From positions 1-64,000 of the forward strand of contig JANNSD010000037.1 of NCBI GenBank assembly GCA_031402225.1: a stretch of 64,000 nt of DNA, in the 5' to 3' direction. The position numbers and the translations under genes were made by a program. The notes beneath the pieces are model-generated. The model made no database searches, had not been told where the DNA came from, and saw nothing but the letters and a program-made list of their open reading frames with translations. How positions within the stretch are numbered: position 1 is the stretch's first letter; the number at the start of each line of letters is the position of its first letter. This DNA is from JAGGAG01 sp031402225. GTDB lineage: Bacteria > Gemmatimonadota > Gemmatimonadetes > Gemmatimonadales > GWC2-71-9. Of this stretch, positions 12,677 to 21,642 are shown piece by piece.

Positions 12677-13536
12677 GCCGGTGCCGCCGTCGGCTGTGCC
12701 CGGAGGCCGAGCAGGTGGCAGATGGCGAAGGTGAGGTCGGCACGGTTCAGGGTGTAGAAGTGGAACTCGCGCACCCCCTCTGCGGCGAGTCCCTGCACCT
12801 GCTCCGCCACCACGGTGGCGGCGATGAGCTTCCGCGTTTCCGGGTCGTCGTCGAGTCCCTCGAACCGGGTCGCCATCCAGCGGGGCACGCTCGCACCGGC
12901 CGTCGCGGCGAAGCCCGTCATCTGGCGGAAGTTCGTGACGGGCATGATCCCGGGCACGATCTCGCAGGATATTCCCGCCTTGTGACAACGCTCCCGGAAG
13001 CGGAAGTAGATGTCGTTCTCGAAGAAGAACTGGGTGATGGCGCGCGATGCGCCGGCGTCGATCTTCCGCTTCAGGTTGTCGAGGTCGGCGTACACCGAGG
13101 TGGACTCGGGATGCCCCTCGGGGAACGCCGCCACCGTGACATCGAAATCGGCGATGCGCCTGAGTCCCGTGACCAGGTCGGCGGCGTAGGCATAGCCGTC
13201 CGGATGGGGCGCGTGCCGCCCCGCCTCCTTCGGTGGGTCGCCCCGGAGTGCCACGATCTGGCGCACGCCCGCGTCCCAGTAGTCACGTGCCACCTCGTCC
13301 ACCTCGGCGCGCGTGGCGGCCACGCAGGTGAGGTGCGCCGCCGGCAGGAGCGCCGTCTCCGTCAGGATCCGCTTGACCGTGCGGTGGGTGCGTTCGCGCG
13401 TGCTGCCGCCGGCACCGTAGGTGACGGACACGAACCGGGGCGCCAGCGGCTCGAGCCGCTTGATCGCGCGCCAGAGGGTTTCCTCCATCTCCGGCGTCCT
13501 GGGCGGAAAGAACTCGAACGACACCTGCAGCGTCAT
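12673..13536 (-). CDS. metF: 5,10-methylenetetrahydrofolate reductase
   Basis: FAD enzyme that makes the 5-methyltetrahydrofolate used by MetH. The 287-residue product shows the family landmarks: VSFEFFPPRTPEMEETLW at the N-terminus (catalytic Glu in EFFPP), SVTYGAGGSTRERTH, the VALRGDPP loop, and AITQFFFENDIYFRF. It is the first gene of the metF-metH unit. The ATG is preceded by a GGGGA ribosome site and a 134-nt leader that contains a SAM-II aptamer. Confidence 0.96.
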
Positions 13537-13584
13537 GCGTTCCCCATCAACGAAAAATCCCGTGAGCCTGAACGGCCCCCGGGG

Positions 13585-13638
13585 GGTGCCGTTTTAGCGA
13601 ATGTTTTACGTGGCCGCAATAGGCACAAATTGCCACGG
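13585..13638 (-). promoter_or_regulatory. SAM-II (SAM-alpha) riboswitch upstream of metF
   Basis: Read on the minus strand, the leader matches the SAM-II consensus closely. Stem P1 is CGTGGC (13637-13632) with GCCACG (13614-13609). The loop holds AATTTGTGCCTATTGC, and 3' of it lie ACATTCGCTAAAACGGC elements, with the invariant GCTAAAA at 13598-13592. Loop GTGCC (13626-13622) can pair with GGCAC (13590-13586) to make the pseudoknot typical of the class. A competing stem, AACGGC with GCCGTT (13593-13588 with 13576-13571), overlaps the pseudoknot strand. Using it would prevent a weaker CCGT/ACGG hairpin followed by a T5 run. That suggests a switch on SAM, but the mechanism is inference. Confidence 0.85.
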
Positions 13639-13669
13639 ACATCAATTGGTACTGCTGGCTACCCGGGCA

Positions 13670-13698
13670 AGTATCGAGCCTTCGGGCCCGCCTGTAAA
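13670..13698 (-). promoter_or_regulatory. Sigma70-type promoter of metF-metH
   Basis: On the minus strand there is a -35 box TTTACA (13698-13693), a 17-nt spacer and a -10 box GATACT (13675-13670). Transcription would begin about 25 nt before the SAM-II aptamer, as expected for a riboswitch leader. It lies between the DUF167 stop and the aptamer, so metF has its own promoter. Confidence 0.65.
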
Positions 13699-13701
13699 GT
13701 G

Positions 13702-14022
13702 TTAGCTCCCAACGCGAAGCCGGGTTGCCGCCTCTGCCGGGGTGATGCCCCGGGCCAACACTACCTTGCTCCTGCTGCTACCGCCCGACACCAGGGCAAG
13801 TTCCGACCGGGCTACACCCAGCTCCCCGGCCAGGAACTGGATCAGGGCGTCGTTCGCTGCGCCATCGACCGGCGGGGCGGTGAGCCGGATCCGCAGTTCC
13901 GAACCGTGGAGGCCGACGATTTCGCTGCGGGATGCCCGCGGCTGTACCCGGACGGCGATGCTGGTGCCGGCGGCGGTGGCCCGGAAGGGCGTCAGTATGG
14001 CAGTACCTGGAAGGCGGCCCAT
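13702..14022 (-). CDS. DUF167/YggU family protein
   Basis: Small protein of 106 residues with the DUF167 core: SIAVRVQPRASRSEIVG, LRIRLTAPPVDGAANDA and a final KVVLARGIT stretch. The family has an alpha/beta fold and no settled function; it is widely found next to yggT, as here. The ATG at 14022 overlaps the yggT gene by 31 nt, so a later start is possible, but the conserved domain begins about 18 residues in and is complete. Confidence 0.85.
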   Translation of the reverse strand: MGRLPGTAILTPFRATAAGTSIAVRVQPRASRSEIVGLHGSELRIRLTAPPVDGAANDALIQFLAGELGVARSELALVSGGSSRSKVVLARGITPAEAATRLRVGS

Positions 14023-14570
14023 CGCAACACCATGAGGACCAGGTAGGCTACCAGCGGGCTCAGGTCGAGCATGCCGAACGGCGGCAGGCGGCGCTGGATA
14101 GGAATGACCAGCCAGTCCGTCATGGCGTAGACCGGTCGCAGCCACCGCGTGTACCGCAGTCCGCCGAGCCAGGACGCGACCACCCGAACGAAGAGGGCGG
14201 CCATGAGGAGCGAAAAGGTCCAGCTTACCAGTTGCCGGAGGATGGCGGCCGGCCCCGCCTGGCCCAGCGAGGCGAGGTTGAAGATCGTTCCGACCAGCCA
14301 GCGGGTGACTTCGAGGAGCGCCAGCCCACCGAGCAGCACGATGGCGAGGAGCCACCATGGGGCGCTTTGCGGATTGCCGCCGGCGCCAAGCAGCTTGCGC
14401 TCGATCGGCCGGAGCAGGGGATCGCTCGCACGGCGCACGAACCTGGGCCAGGCGCCGAATGGCTGGAGGTAGCCGCGCGACACCGCCCAGTTGGTAAACG
14501 CCACGACGCCGCCGAGGGCGGCAGCGCCAAAAACCGCCAGGCGCAATACGCCGAACAGCGTGTCGATCAA
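13992..14570 (-). CDS. YggT family membrane protein, tandem YggT domains
   Basis: Integral membrane protein of 192 residues. Two copies of the YggT unit can be seen: membrane segments before and after SDPLLRPIERKLLGAGG near residue 50, and again around YAMTDWLVIPIQRRLPPFG near residue 150. The family's final motif is visible as LDLSPLVAYLVL. YggT proteins are linked to osmotic tolerance and, in some lineages, to cell division-plane or cofactor-assembly roles, none of which can be fixed here. It overlaps the lipoprotein gene upstream by 4 nt and is coupled to DUF167 downstream. Confidence 0.88.
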   Translation of the reverse strand: MIDTLFGVLRLAVFGAAALGGVVAFTNWAVSRGYLQPFGAWPRFVRRASDPLLRPIERKLLGAGGNPQSAPWWLLAIVLLGGLALLEVTRWLVGTIFNLASLGQAGPAAILRQLVSWTFSLLMAALFVRVVASWLGGLRYTRWLRPVYAMTDWLVIPIQRRLPPFGMLDLSPLVAYLVLMVLRWAAFQVLPY

Positions 14571-15001
14571 CGGGCGACCTCGAATCCCTGCGGACCGGAC
14601 GGCGTGTCGCAGGACACGGCGAAGCGCCCATCATTGAGGGCCGCCTGCTCCAGCGCATCCTCGCCGGCGCTGCAACTCTGCACGGTGCGGCTCTCGGGCC
14701 GCCGGTACAGCACGGTGACGGTGAAGGTACGACCCTGAATGGCGATGCGGCGGATGGTATTGGGGGTCAGGCTGTCGACGCCGAGCTGGCGAAGGGTCTT
14801 GGGGGGCTTCCCCTCGTGGGACGACCGGTAGTCGGCGACGCGGTCGATCAGCTCGAACATCTCGGTGGCAAGCTGCTGGACATCGGCCGGGGCACCGTTC
14901 ACCGCGACTCCTTCGCTGACCGGTGGCTTGGGTGGCTCCTTCTTGCTGCAGCCTCCCACCATGCTGACGGCGAGGAGGCTGGCGAACCACCGCCGGCTCA
15001 C
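14567..15001 (-). CDS. Hypothetical lipoprotein
   Basis: I do not recognise this 144-residue protein. It has a lipoprotein signal (SRRWFASLLAVSMVGGCSKK, Cys18) and a Pro-rich linker (KKEPPKPPVSE). The rest is globular, with a segment resembling pilin-like or secretin-associated folds only in general character (LFELIDRVADYRSSHEGKPP, a stretch about picking a residue count and a threshold). Two Cys near the end (QSCSAG and VSCDTP) could form a disulfide. It overlaps both neighbours by 4 nt, so it is in one transcript with the desaturase and YggT genes. Confidence 0.7.
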   Translation of the reverse strand: MSRRWFASLLAVSMVGGCSKKEPPKPPVSEGVAVNGAPADVQQLATEMFELIDRVADYRSSHEGKPPKTLRQLGVDSLTPNTIRRIAIQGRTFTVTVLYRRPESRTVQSCSAGEDALEQAALNDGRFAVSCDTPSGPQGFEVAR

Positions 15002-15972
15002 GGCAGGGAGAACTCGCGATTGAAGGCGACGTCGAAGCGGAACGTCTTTGCGCGGCTCCGGGTCTCAACCAGGTCGGCCAGTCGCCGCAGTCGATCGGGC
15101 ACCAGCATGATGCTCTCCTGCGCCTTGCGGCCCAGGTCGTTGAGGCCGGTGAGGCCCTCGATCTGCCAGTAGCGAATCTGTTCCTGCACGATGCGCAGGT
15201 AGTCGCGCGGGCCATAAATGCCGGCACGGCGGATCACGTCGGCGAAGTCACGGAATCCGGGCATCGACGCGCCGGGCATCTCGATGCCGGGCAGGATGTG
15301 CGATGCGGACTCGAGCGCCTGGTTCGGGTCGCGCGCGAGGATTTCCTCGAAGACTGACCGGTAGAACACAAAATGCCGCGCCTCGTCCTGTGCCACTTCG
15401 GCGAGGATGGCCGAGAGGCCGGGCTCATACTCGGCGGCGACGCGGCCGGTTTCGGCGTGGGAGTGCTGCGTGGCCCGCTCCTGCACCGTGGTGTAGGCGA
15501 AGACGCGATAGGGATCCCGGTCCCACGAGGGATGGAACCCGGCCCGGATGTACTCGAACTGCATCTCCTCGAACTTCCGCTGGTCCAGGATCTGGGTGTC
15601 GCGGGTGTAGTCGTGCAGCACCTGCCCGTGCCGGTCTTCCTCCGCGGTCCAGAGGTTGTTCCAGAGCCGCCAGTAGCTGTCATCCTCGAGATAGACGGCC
15701 AGCAGGCGATGAAAATGGGGCAGGCCTTCCTCGGTGAGCGTGTTGACGGCCAAGGCGGCCCGCACGGCGTCGGGAATGCCCTGCGCGCGTACGCGGAGCT
15801 CCCGCAGGTGGGTCTCGCTGCAGCCACCCTCGGCGAGACCCATCAGGTCGGCCGGCATCCACAGCACGCGCTTACGCTCGTGCGTCGCCATCATTTCGCG
15901 TACGGTGGACTCAAGATCTTTGAGGACTTCGAACTTCGAAAGAAGTTCGCGCGCCGGGTCGGTGAGACTCAT
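14998..15972 (-). CDS. Acyl-ACP desaturase, ferritin-like di-iron type
   Basis: Soluble di-iron desaturase of 324 residues that inserts a double bond into acyl-ACP. The iron ligands are visible as the EExxH motif AEEDRHG near residue 120 and the second DEARH motif near residue 205. Helices around them contain YLEDDSYWRLWNNLWTAEED and TTVQERATQHSH, which match the plant and mycobacterial (DesA1/A2) families. The chain is close to the mycobacterial length and lacks a plastid-type leader. It begins the minus-strand unit containing the lipoprotein, YggT and DUF167 genes. The regiospecificity cannot be read from sequence. Confidence 0.92.
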   Translation of the reverse strand: MSLTDPARELLSKFEVLKDLESTVREMMATHERKRVLWMPADLMGLAEGGCSETHLRELRVRAQGIPDAVRAALAVNTLTEEGLPHFHRLLAVYLEDDSYWRLWNNLWTAEEDRHGQVLHDYTRDTQILDQRKFEEMQFEYIRAGFHPSWDRDPYRVFAYTTVQERATQHSHAETGRVAAEYEPGLSAILAEVAQDEARHFVFYRSVFEEILARDPNQALESASHILPGIEMPGASMPGFRDFADVIRRAGIYGPRDYLRIVQEQIRYWQIEGLTGLNDLGRKAQESIMLVPDRLRRLADLVETRSRAKTFRFDVAFNREFSLP

Positions 15973-16030
15973 GTCACCTTCGAGTAGATATTGATACGGC
16001 GGTCACGGCCCAGCGGGGAATTATAGCGGC

Positions 16031-16456
16031 TCACTCCGGCAGGCGCTTCTCCAGCAGCGTCCATGAACCCTCGTTCATGTAGCGGGTTCGGCGCACGACC
16101 ACCGTCCAGCCGAGCGCGCCCAGCAAGCCTTCCGCGCGATCGTCGTCGGTCCAGAACTCCGCCAGGTGCGCCCCTTCGGCGGCGGCACGCTCTTCGTACG
16201 CGGCGAGCAGCCGATGGGCATGGCCCTGCTTCCGGTAGGGCTCGGCGACCACCAGGTCGAGCAGGTGGGCCACCCCGCCGCGCACGTAATAGCGGAGCCC
16301 GCCGATCCAGTCGCCAATGGCGTCGGTCAGGCCGATGTACCGATCCTCGAACCCGGTGGGCAGGCCGGCCTCTTCCGCCTCACGTTCCAGCAACTCCGTG
16401 AGCCACGCGGCAAAGTCCTCGTCCTGGTCCATGGTGCTGATCTTGACCTCGGGCAT
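16031..16456 (-). CDS. GNAT-family N-acetyltransferase
   Basis: Acyltransferase of 141 residues. The start at 16456 is set by an excellent GGGAGGA ribosome site 6 nt upstream; an in-frame extension to 16522 would have none. The acetyl-CoA motif A is visible as HLLDLVVAEPYRKQGHAHRL (V-x5-R-x2-G-x-G/A) near residues 70-90, followed by FWTDDDRAEGLLGALGW, the usual motif B helix. The substrate is unknown. The gene is divergent from the FAD oxidoreductase at 16766 and lies 58 nt from the desaturase start. Confidence 0.88.
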   Translation of the reverse strand: MPEVKISTMDQDEDFAAWLTELLEREAEEAGLPTGFEDRYIGLTDAIGDWIGGLRYYVRGGVAHLLDLVVAEPYRKQGHAHRLLAAYEERAAAEGAHLAEFWTDDDRAEGLLGALGWTVVVRRTRYMNEGSWTLLEKRLPE

Positions 16457-16765
16457 CTTGTTCCTCCCTCGGGTCGGCCTCCGCGAGGCCGGTGCGCTCG
16501 GAGGCAGCAACTCGGGTGCCACCTGCGCGCCCGCAGACTCGCCTGCCGTCAGTGCAGCCTAACTGCCGGCCTGTCCGCCGGTTGCTTTCTGGAATGTGCC
16601 GGGAGCCCAGTGGGGAAATGATACCCGGGTGGGACGCCGCAGTGCCGCGGAATGGCGATCCAGCGGCTGGCGGCGCCAATCGCCAGTGCCCGGTCAGGGC
16701 CACCCCCGCCATATATTCCGTCCGGTGCGCTCCCCGCGCAACATCCTGCTCCAGCACGAGGCAAC
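16457..16765. other. Intergenic region between divergent genes
   Basis: About 310 nt separate the GNAT (minus) and FAD oxidoreductase (plus) starts. It should hold both promoters. The plus side has a TATATT sequence near 16712, about 50 nt before the ATG, but no convincing -35 partner at 17 nt. I see no RNA gene, repeat or riboswitch. Confidence 0.5.
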
Positions 16766-18364
16766 ATGGCATTCGCCACCCGGTATGACGCGGTGATCGT
16801 GGGCAGCGGGCACAACGGCCTGGTGGCCGCCGCGTACCTGGCCAACGCCGGCCAGTCGGTGCTGGTCCTGGAACGGAACGACTGGATTGGCGGTGCCACG
16901 GCCTCGCATCGGGTCTTCCCCGACTACGACGCCTGGCTTTCCCGGTATGCCTACCTGATCAGCATGCTCCCGGCGGTGATCCTCGACGAGCTGGGCGTTC
17001 AATTCGAGACTCGCCGCCGTTCCATTGCCTCGTTCACGGCGTACGAGCGGGATGGCGCGCCGCGCGGACTCGTGCTGTCGAATGTCGACGAAGCGCGCTC
17101 GAAGGCATCGGTGCGCGAGCTGACCGGTGGCGACCGCGCCTGGGATGGGTATCAGGCGCTGCTCCGGCTCGAGGGCGCCATGGCGGCGCAGGCGTGGCCC
17201 AGCCTGCTGCAACCGATTCGCTCTCGCGGGTACTGGGCGGACCGGTTCACGGCCAGCGCGCTGGAGCGTGAGGCATGGGAGAGCTTCGTCGAGCGGCCAC
17301 TGGGCGAAGTGATCGAGCGCCACGTGCAGGACGATGTGTTGCGCGGGCTGCTCCTCACGGATGGCAAGATCGGCGTCTTCGGCAATGCGCACGACCCCTC
17401 ACTCATCCAGAACCGATGCTTCCTCTATCACGTCATCGGACAGGGCACGGGTGAATGGAGGGTGCCCGTCGGGGGGATGCGCACCCTGGTGGATGGCCTG
17501 GTGACGCGGGCAACCGATGGTCACGCCAGGATCGAGAAGAACTGCCAGGTGCTCGGCGTGCACGACCTGGGAAAGCGGCACGCCGTGGTCTTCGAGCAGG
17601 GAGGGCATGAGGAGACGGTGGACGCCGACCGGGTGCTGGTGAACGCCGGTCCGTGCACCTTCGCGAAGCTGTTCGGGCGCCAGTACGCGCCCATCGCGAC
17701 CGACGAGGGCTCGGTGATGAAGGTGAACATGCTGCTGCACCGCCTGCCCCGGCTCAGGGCGCCGGGTATCACGCCGGCGGAAGCGTTCGCGGGATCGTTC
17801 CATGTGGACGAGGGCTATGCCGCCATGGAGACCAGCTATCGGCAGGCGGAGGCCGGCGGATTGCCCGACCTGCCACCCTTCGAGACCTACTGCCACACAC
17901 TGACGGACGACTCGATCCTGTCGCCGGCGCTGCGGGCTGATGGGTACCAGACACTGACACTGTTCGGCCTCGATGCGCCCTACCGCGCGTTCACGAAGGA
18001 TGGCGAGGACCGGAAAGCGGAAATGCAGCGGCGCTACCTCGCGGCGCTCAACCGGATCACCGCCGAGCCGTTCGAGGATTGCCTCGCGCGCGACAGCAAG
18101 GGCGGGTTCTGCATCGAGATCAAGTCGCCACAGGACCTCGAACAGGAGCTCGACCTCGACCAGGGCAACATCTTTCACAACTCGCTGAGCTGGTTCTTCA
18201 CCGATGATCCGGAGGAGGACGGCACCTGGGGCGTGGAGACGGACATGCGCGGCGTGTATCGCTGCGGATCGTCGGCGTTGCGGGGCGGGGCGGTGAGCGG
18301 GGTGCCGGGATTCCTGGTGGCGCGGAAGATCTTCGAGGAGGATCGGGTGCTCGTCCCAGGGTGA
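16766..18364 (+). CDS. Phytoene-desaturase-like FAD-dependent oxidoreductase
   Basis: Flavoprotein of 532 residues in the amine-oxidase/phytoene dehydrogenase superfamily (PYROXD2-like). The start at 16766 follows a GAGG site and puts the Rossmann dinucleotide motif at the N-terminus: VIVGSGHNGLVAAAYLANAG, followed by LVLERNDWIGG, typical of this group. The C-terminus carries GVYRCGSSALRGGAVSGVPG, the FAD-contacting end motif. The family includes carotenoid desaturases and uncharacterised oxidoreductases. With no carotenoid genes nearby, the substrate is unknown. It ends 12 nt from the convergent amidase. Confidence 0.88.
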   Translation: MAFATRYDAVIVGSGHNGLVAAAYLANAGQSVLVLERNDWIGGATASHRVFPDYDAWLSRYAYLISMLPAVILDELGVQFETRRRSIASFTAYERDGAPRGLVLSNVDEARSKASVRELTGGDRAWDGYQALLRLEGAMAAQAWPSLLQPIRSRGYWADRFTASALEREAWESFVERPLGEVIERHVQDDVLRGLLLTDGKIGVFGNAHDPSLIQNRCFLYHVIGQGTGEWRVPVGGMRTLVDGLVTRATDGHARIEKNCQVLGVHDLGKRHAVVFEQGGHEETVDADRVLVNAGPCTFAKLFGRQYAPIATDEGSVMKVNMLLHRLPRLRAPGITPAEAFAGSFHVDEGYAAMETSYRQAEAGGLPDLPPFETYCHTLTDDSILSPALRADGYQTLTLFGLDAPYRAFTKDGEDRKAEMQRRYLAALNRITAEPFEDCLARDSKGGFCIEIKSPQDLEQELDLDQGNIFHNSLSWFFTDDPEEDGTWGVETDMRGVYRCGSSALRGGAVSGVPGFLVARKIFEEDRVLVPG

Positions 18365-18376
18365 CGCGGGTCCTCC

Positions 18377-19999
18377 TCAGGCGATGGTCGGCCTGAACGT
18401 TGGCGCGCGCCTTGCTTTGGTGGCTTGCTCGAAGGCGAACCCGTACCGCAGCATCAGTCCCTCGCTCCACGCCGGACCCATGAAGGACAGCCCCACCGGC
18501 AGCCCGTCCACGAACCCTGCGGGCACCGTGATGTGCGGATAGCCCGCAACCGCCGCGGGGGTCGAGCTGTCGCCCGCCACGTTCCAGTGATCGCCGTTCA
18601 CCAGGTCGGTCGTCCATGCGGGGCCGCCCGTGGGACAGACAATGGCATCGATCCGGTATCGCTTGAGCGTCGCATCGATGCCTTCCGCCCGCGCGAGCCG
18701 CCGGCAGTCCGCCAGCGCCTTGCGGTATGTCGGCTCCGTCAGGGGGCCCTTCGCCTGCGCCTTCTCAAACGTCTCCTGCCCGAACCACTGCATCTCCCTC
18801 GCTGCGTTTGCCGTGTTGAACTCGATCAGGTCGGCCAGCGTGTGATACTTCGTGGTGTTGCCGCGCCCGTTGAGGTATCGGTTGATGCCATCCTTGAACT
18901 CGTAGAGCAGCACCTCGAACTCGGGTGCGCCAAGCCGCGGTACCGTCACGATGTCCACCGGATCGACCAGCACGGCGCCGGCATCGCGCAGCGCCGCCAG
19001 CGTGTCCTCCATCAACTGGTCCAGCGCCGGCAGTCCGCCGAAGTAGCGTCGGATGACCCCAAGGCGCGCACCGCCCAGGCCTCCCGACGACAGGAAGGAG
19101 GTGAAGTCGGTGGCACCACCACTGGGCGCGGAGGCGGTAGCGGGATCCGCCGGATCGACGCCGACCATGGCGTTGAGCAGGATCGCGCAGTCGCGGACGG
19201 TGCGGGCCATCGGGCCGGCGGTATCCTGGCTGGCAGAGATCGGGATGATGCCGGTGCGACTCACCAGGCCCACGGTGGGCTTGAGGCCCACGAGCCCGTT
19301 CGCGGTGCTGGGGCACACCACCGAGCCATCTGTCTCCGTGCCGACACCCACCATGGCGAAGTTGGCGCTGATCGCGGCGCCGGTGCCGGAGCTCGACCCA
19401 CATGGGTTGCGGTCGAGCACGTAGGGATTGCGCGTCTGGCCGCCACGCCCGCTCCATCCGCTGGTGGAGTGCGTGGAGCGGAAGTTTGCCCATTCGCTGC
19501 AGTTGGTCTTGCCCAGGATGACCGCACCCGCCGCGCGCAAGCGCGCCGCGACGGACGCGTCGCGTGGGGCCGGCATGTCCGCGAGGGCCCATGATCCCGC
19601 GCTCGTACGCATCCGGTCGCCGGTATCGATGTTGTCCTTGAGCACGATGGGCACCCCGTGAAGCGGACCGCGCAGCCTGCCCGCCTTGCGCTCCTCGTCG
19701 AGCCGACCGGCCACCGCGAGGGCTTCGGGATTGACCTCGATGACCGAATTGACCGAGGGGCCCGAGTGATCGATCGCCGCGATGCGATCGAGGTACCGCT
19801 GCGTGATCGCAGCCGACGTGACCTCTCCCGCCGCCATCCCTTCCTGCAACCGGGCAATCGTGCCCTCCTCGAGTTCGAAGACCGCCTGCGAGACCGAGGA
19901 AGGCTGCGGCGGCTCCGGCCGACAGGCGCCGAGCTGCGAAGCCACCGCGGCGGCGGCGCCGCTGGCCAGGAACGCGCGCCGGTCCACGGTATCGCTCAC
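18377..19999 (-). CDS. Exported amidase-signature family hydrolase
   Basis: Amidase of 540 residues. The N-terminus has a twin-arginine-like signal (DRRAFLASGAAAAVASQLGAC) in which Cys26 could also be a lipidation site. The Ser-cisSer-Lys triad of the amidase-signature family is visible: Lys in VPIVLKDNIDTGDRM, cis-Ser in the GSSSGTGAA loop, and the nucleophilic Ser in ETDGSVVCPSTANGLVGLKP. The length and C-terminal end (GLPVGLSFMGPAWSE) fit secreted amidases of the family. The substrate is not identifiable; family members cleave amides, glutamyl-tRNA or carbamates. It follows the YfcC-like transporter by one base, so the two are likely cotranscribed. Confidence 0.92.
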   Translation of the reverse strand: MSDTVDRRAFLASGAAAAVASQLGACRPEPPQPSSVSQAVFELEEGTIARLQEGMAAGEVTSAAITQRYLDRIAAIDHSGPSVNSVIEVNPEALAVAGRLDEERKAGRLRGPLHGVPIVLKDNIDTGDRMRTSAGSWALADMPAPRDASVAARLRAAGAVILGKTNCSEWANFRSTHSTSGWSGRGGQTRNPYVLDRNPCGSSSGTGAAISANFAMVGVGTETDGSVVCPSTANGLVGLKPTVGLVSRTGIIPISASQDTAGPMARTVRDCAILLNAMVGVDPADPATASAPSGGATDFTSFLSSGGLGGARLGVIRRYFGGLPALDQLMEDTLAALRDAGAVLVDPVDIVTVPRLGAPEFEVLLYEFKDGINRYLNGRGNTTKYHTLADLIEFNTANAAREMQWFGQETFEKAQAKGPLTEPTYRKALADCRRLARAEGIDATLKRYRIDAIVCPTGGPAWTTDLVNGDHWNVAGDSSTPAAVAGYPHITVPAGFVDGLPVGLSFMGPAWSEGLMLRYGFAFEQATKARRAPTFRPTIA

Positions 20000-20000
20000 G

Positions 20001-21353
20001 CTAGTGCCATCCGATCGCGACCGCGACGACCAGGGCGACGCAGCCGAATGCCGCCAGGATCAGGCAGCGCGGCAACGCCCACTTGAACCAGTCGTCGAAG
20101 CGCACCCCGGCGATGGCCAGCAGCGCCAGCAGCGATCCATTGGTGGGAAAGAGGAGGTCGAATGTGCCATTGCCAAGCTGGTAGGCCAGCACCGTCACCT
20201 GACGGGAGAGCCCGATGAGGTCGGATACCGGGGCAAGGATGGGCATGGTCAGTACCGCCTGGCCGCTGGTGCTCGGGACTGGAATGTGAATGAGCGCCTG
20301 GGCGAAGAACATCGCGAGTGCGGAGAGCGTCACCGGCAGGCCCTCGATCGGCGTCACGATGGCGTGCACCAGCGAGTCGACGACCCGGCCCTGGTCGAGC
20401 ACCACGAAGATGCTGCGCGCCACGCCGACCAGCAGCGCGCTGAACGTCATGTCCCGCGCACCGGCGACCATGGCTTCCGCGGTGCCCGTGAACCCCAGGC
20501 CCCCAATGGCGCCGGCGGCCATCCCCATGATCAGGAACAGCGTCGCCAGCCGGTCGAAGTCCCATCCCCACCGCTGGGCCCCGATGACGAAGAACAGGAA
20601 CATGAGCGCAATGACGGCGATGACCAGCACATGCCGCAGCGTCAGGTGCTGGTCGCGCTCGTCGCTCACCACGGTCGCCACTGGCGGGTTGGCGTGGCGC
20701 GCCGCGTAGCGGGTGATGCTCCAGAGCCAGTAGCCGGTGGCGATGGCGAGGATCACGGTGCGGAACTCCCAGCCCGACCCGATCGGCACCTGGGCCACCT
20801 TCTGCGCGATCGTCACCATGAAGGGATCGACCGGCGAGAAGGCGGCGGCGATGGCGGCGGTACCCAGGCTCATCGCCACGGCCATCAGCGGCGGCAGCCC
20901 GAGTGAGGCACAGATGAGGAGCAGGAGCGGGGCAAAGGCGACCAGCTCCTCCGACATCTGCATCAGTGCGCCACCGGCGGCAAACGCCAGCCCCACGACC
21001 GGGATGACGAGCACCCCGCGGTCCTTCAATCGGCGGGCCAGCGCGTCCACCAGGCGACGCAGCGCCCCGGTGCGATCAACGACGGTGAAGGCGCCGCCGG
21101 AAAGGAAAATCAGGAAAATGACGCTGGCCGCGTCGATGAGACCCTTCGGCACCGCGACGAGGGTTTGGAACAGCCCGACCGGTGCCGGGTCTACCCGGTG
21201 GTAGGTACCCGGGACGACGACGGCACGACCGGTGGCCGGGTCGTCGACCCGATCGTACACCCCGGCGGGCACAATCCAGGTGAGGGCGGCGGCGACGGCC
21301 ACGCAGCCCAGCAGCAGCACCAGCGGGTGAGGGAACGCGAAGCGCGGCGTCAC
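20001..21353 (-). CDS. YfcC/DcuC-type C4-dicarboxylate or amino-acid transporter
   Basis: Integral membrane protein of 450 residues with about 12 hydrophobic segments. It starts with FPHPLVLLLGCVAVAAALTWIVPAG, followed by FQTLVAVPKGLIDAASVIFLIFLSG, the N-terminal signature of the YfcC family. The repeat-2 segment LGFTGTAEAMVAGARDMTFS and the end PILAPVSDLIGLSRQ also match. The family contains putative arginine/ornithine antiporters and C4-dicarboxylate carriers. I cannot assign a substrate. The product of the neighbouring exported amidase could be imported here, which is a guess from linkage. Confidence 0.88.
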   Translation of the reverse strand: MTPRFAFPHPLVLLLGCVAVAAALTWIVPAGVYDRVDDPATGRAVVVPGTYHRVDPAPVGLFQTLVAVPKGLIDAASVIFLIFLSGGAFTVVDRTGALRRLVDALARRLKDRGVLVIPVVGLAFAAGGALMQMSEELVAFAPLLLLICASLGLPPLMAVAMSLGTAAIAAAFSPVDPFMVTIAQKVAQVPIGSGWEFRTVILAIATGYWLWSITRYAARHANPPVATVVSDERDQHLTLRHVLVIAVIALMFLFFVIGAQRWGWDFDRLATLFLIMGMAAGAIGGLGFTGTAEAMVAGARDMTFSALLVGVARSIFVVLDQGRVVDSLVHAIVTPIEGLPVTLSALAMFFAQALIHIPVPSTSGQAVLTMPILAPVSDLIGLSRQVTVLAYQLGNGTFDLLFPTNGSLLALLAIAGVRFDDWFKWALPRCLILAAFGCVALVVAVAIGWH

Positions 21354-21354
21354 C

Positions 21355-21624
21355 TCAGAGCGTCTTGCACTCGGTCCTGGCGGGCGGCGTGTTGCTGCAG
21401 GCGATCGACTCGTTCATGCCGCTCGTGATCGGGCCGCAAGCGGTGGTCTGCGCCTGCTGGGTGGCATCCTGCTGCGAGGCCGCCGACGCCGTGGCGGTGC
21501 CGCTCCGCCCCAGGTAGGTGACGCTCACCGTGCAGGCATACTTCTGCGACGTCAGCGTGCCGTAGAGGAGGAAGGCGCCGAACACGACGACGACGCCAAT
21601 GGTGATCAGCGTGCTGCGTTTCAC
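21355..21624 (-). CDS. Small single-span membrane protein
   Basis: I do not recognise this 89-residue protein. It has one N-terminal membrane helix (TLITIGVVVVFGAFLLYG) and a short exported domain with four Cys (YACTVSV, TACGPI, IACSNTP and ECKTL), so two disulfides are possible. The Ala/Gln/Thr stretch in the middle is low complexity. It starts with GTG after a GGAG site and is one base from the YfcC-like gene, with which it is probably cotranscribed. Confidence 0.65.
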   Translation of the reverse strand: MKRSTLITIGVVVVFGAFLLYGTLTSQKYACTVSVTYLGRSGTATASAASQQDATQQAQTTACGPITSGMNESIACSNTPPARTECKTL

Positions 21625-21642
21625 GAGAGCTCCGGAGGTCGA

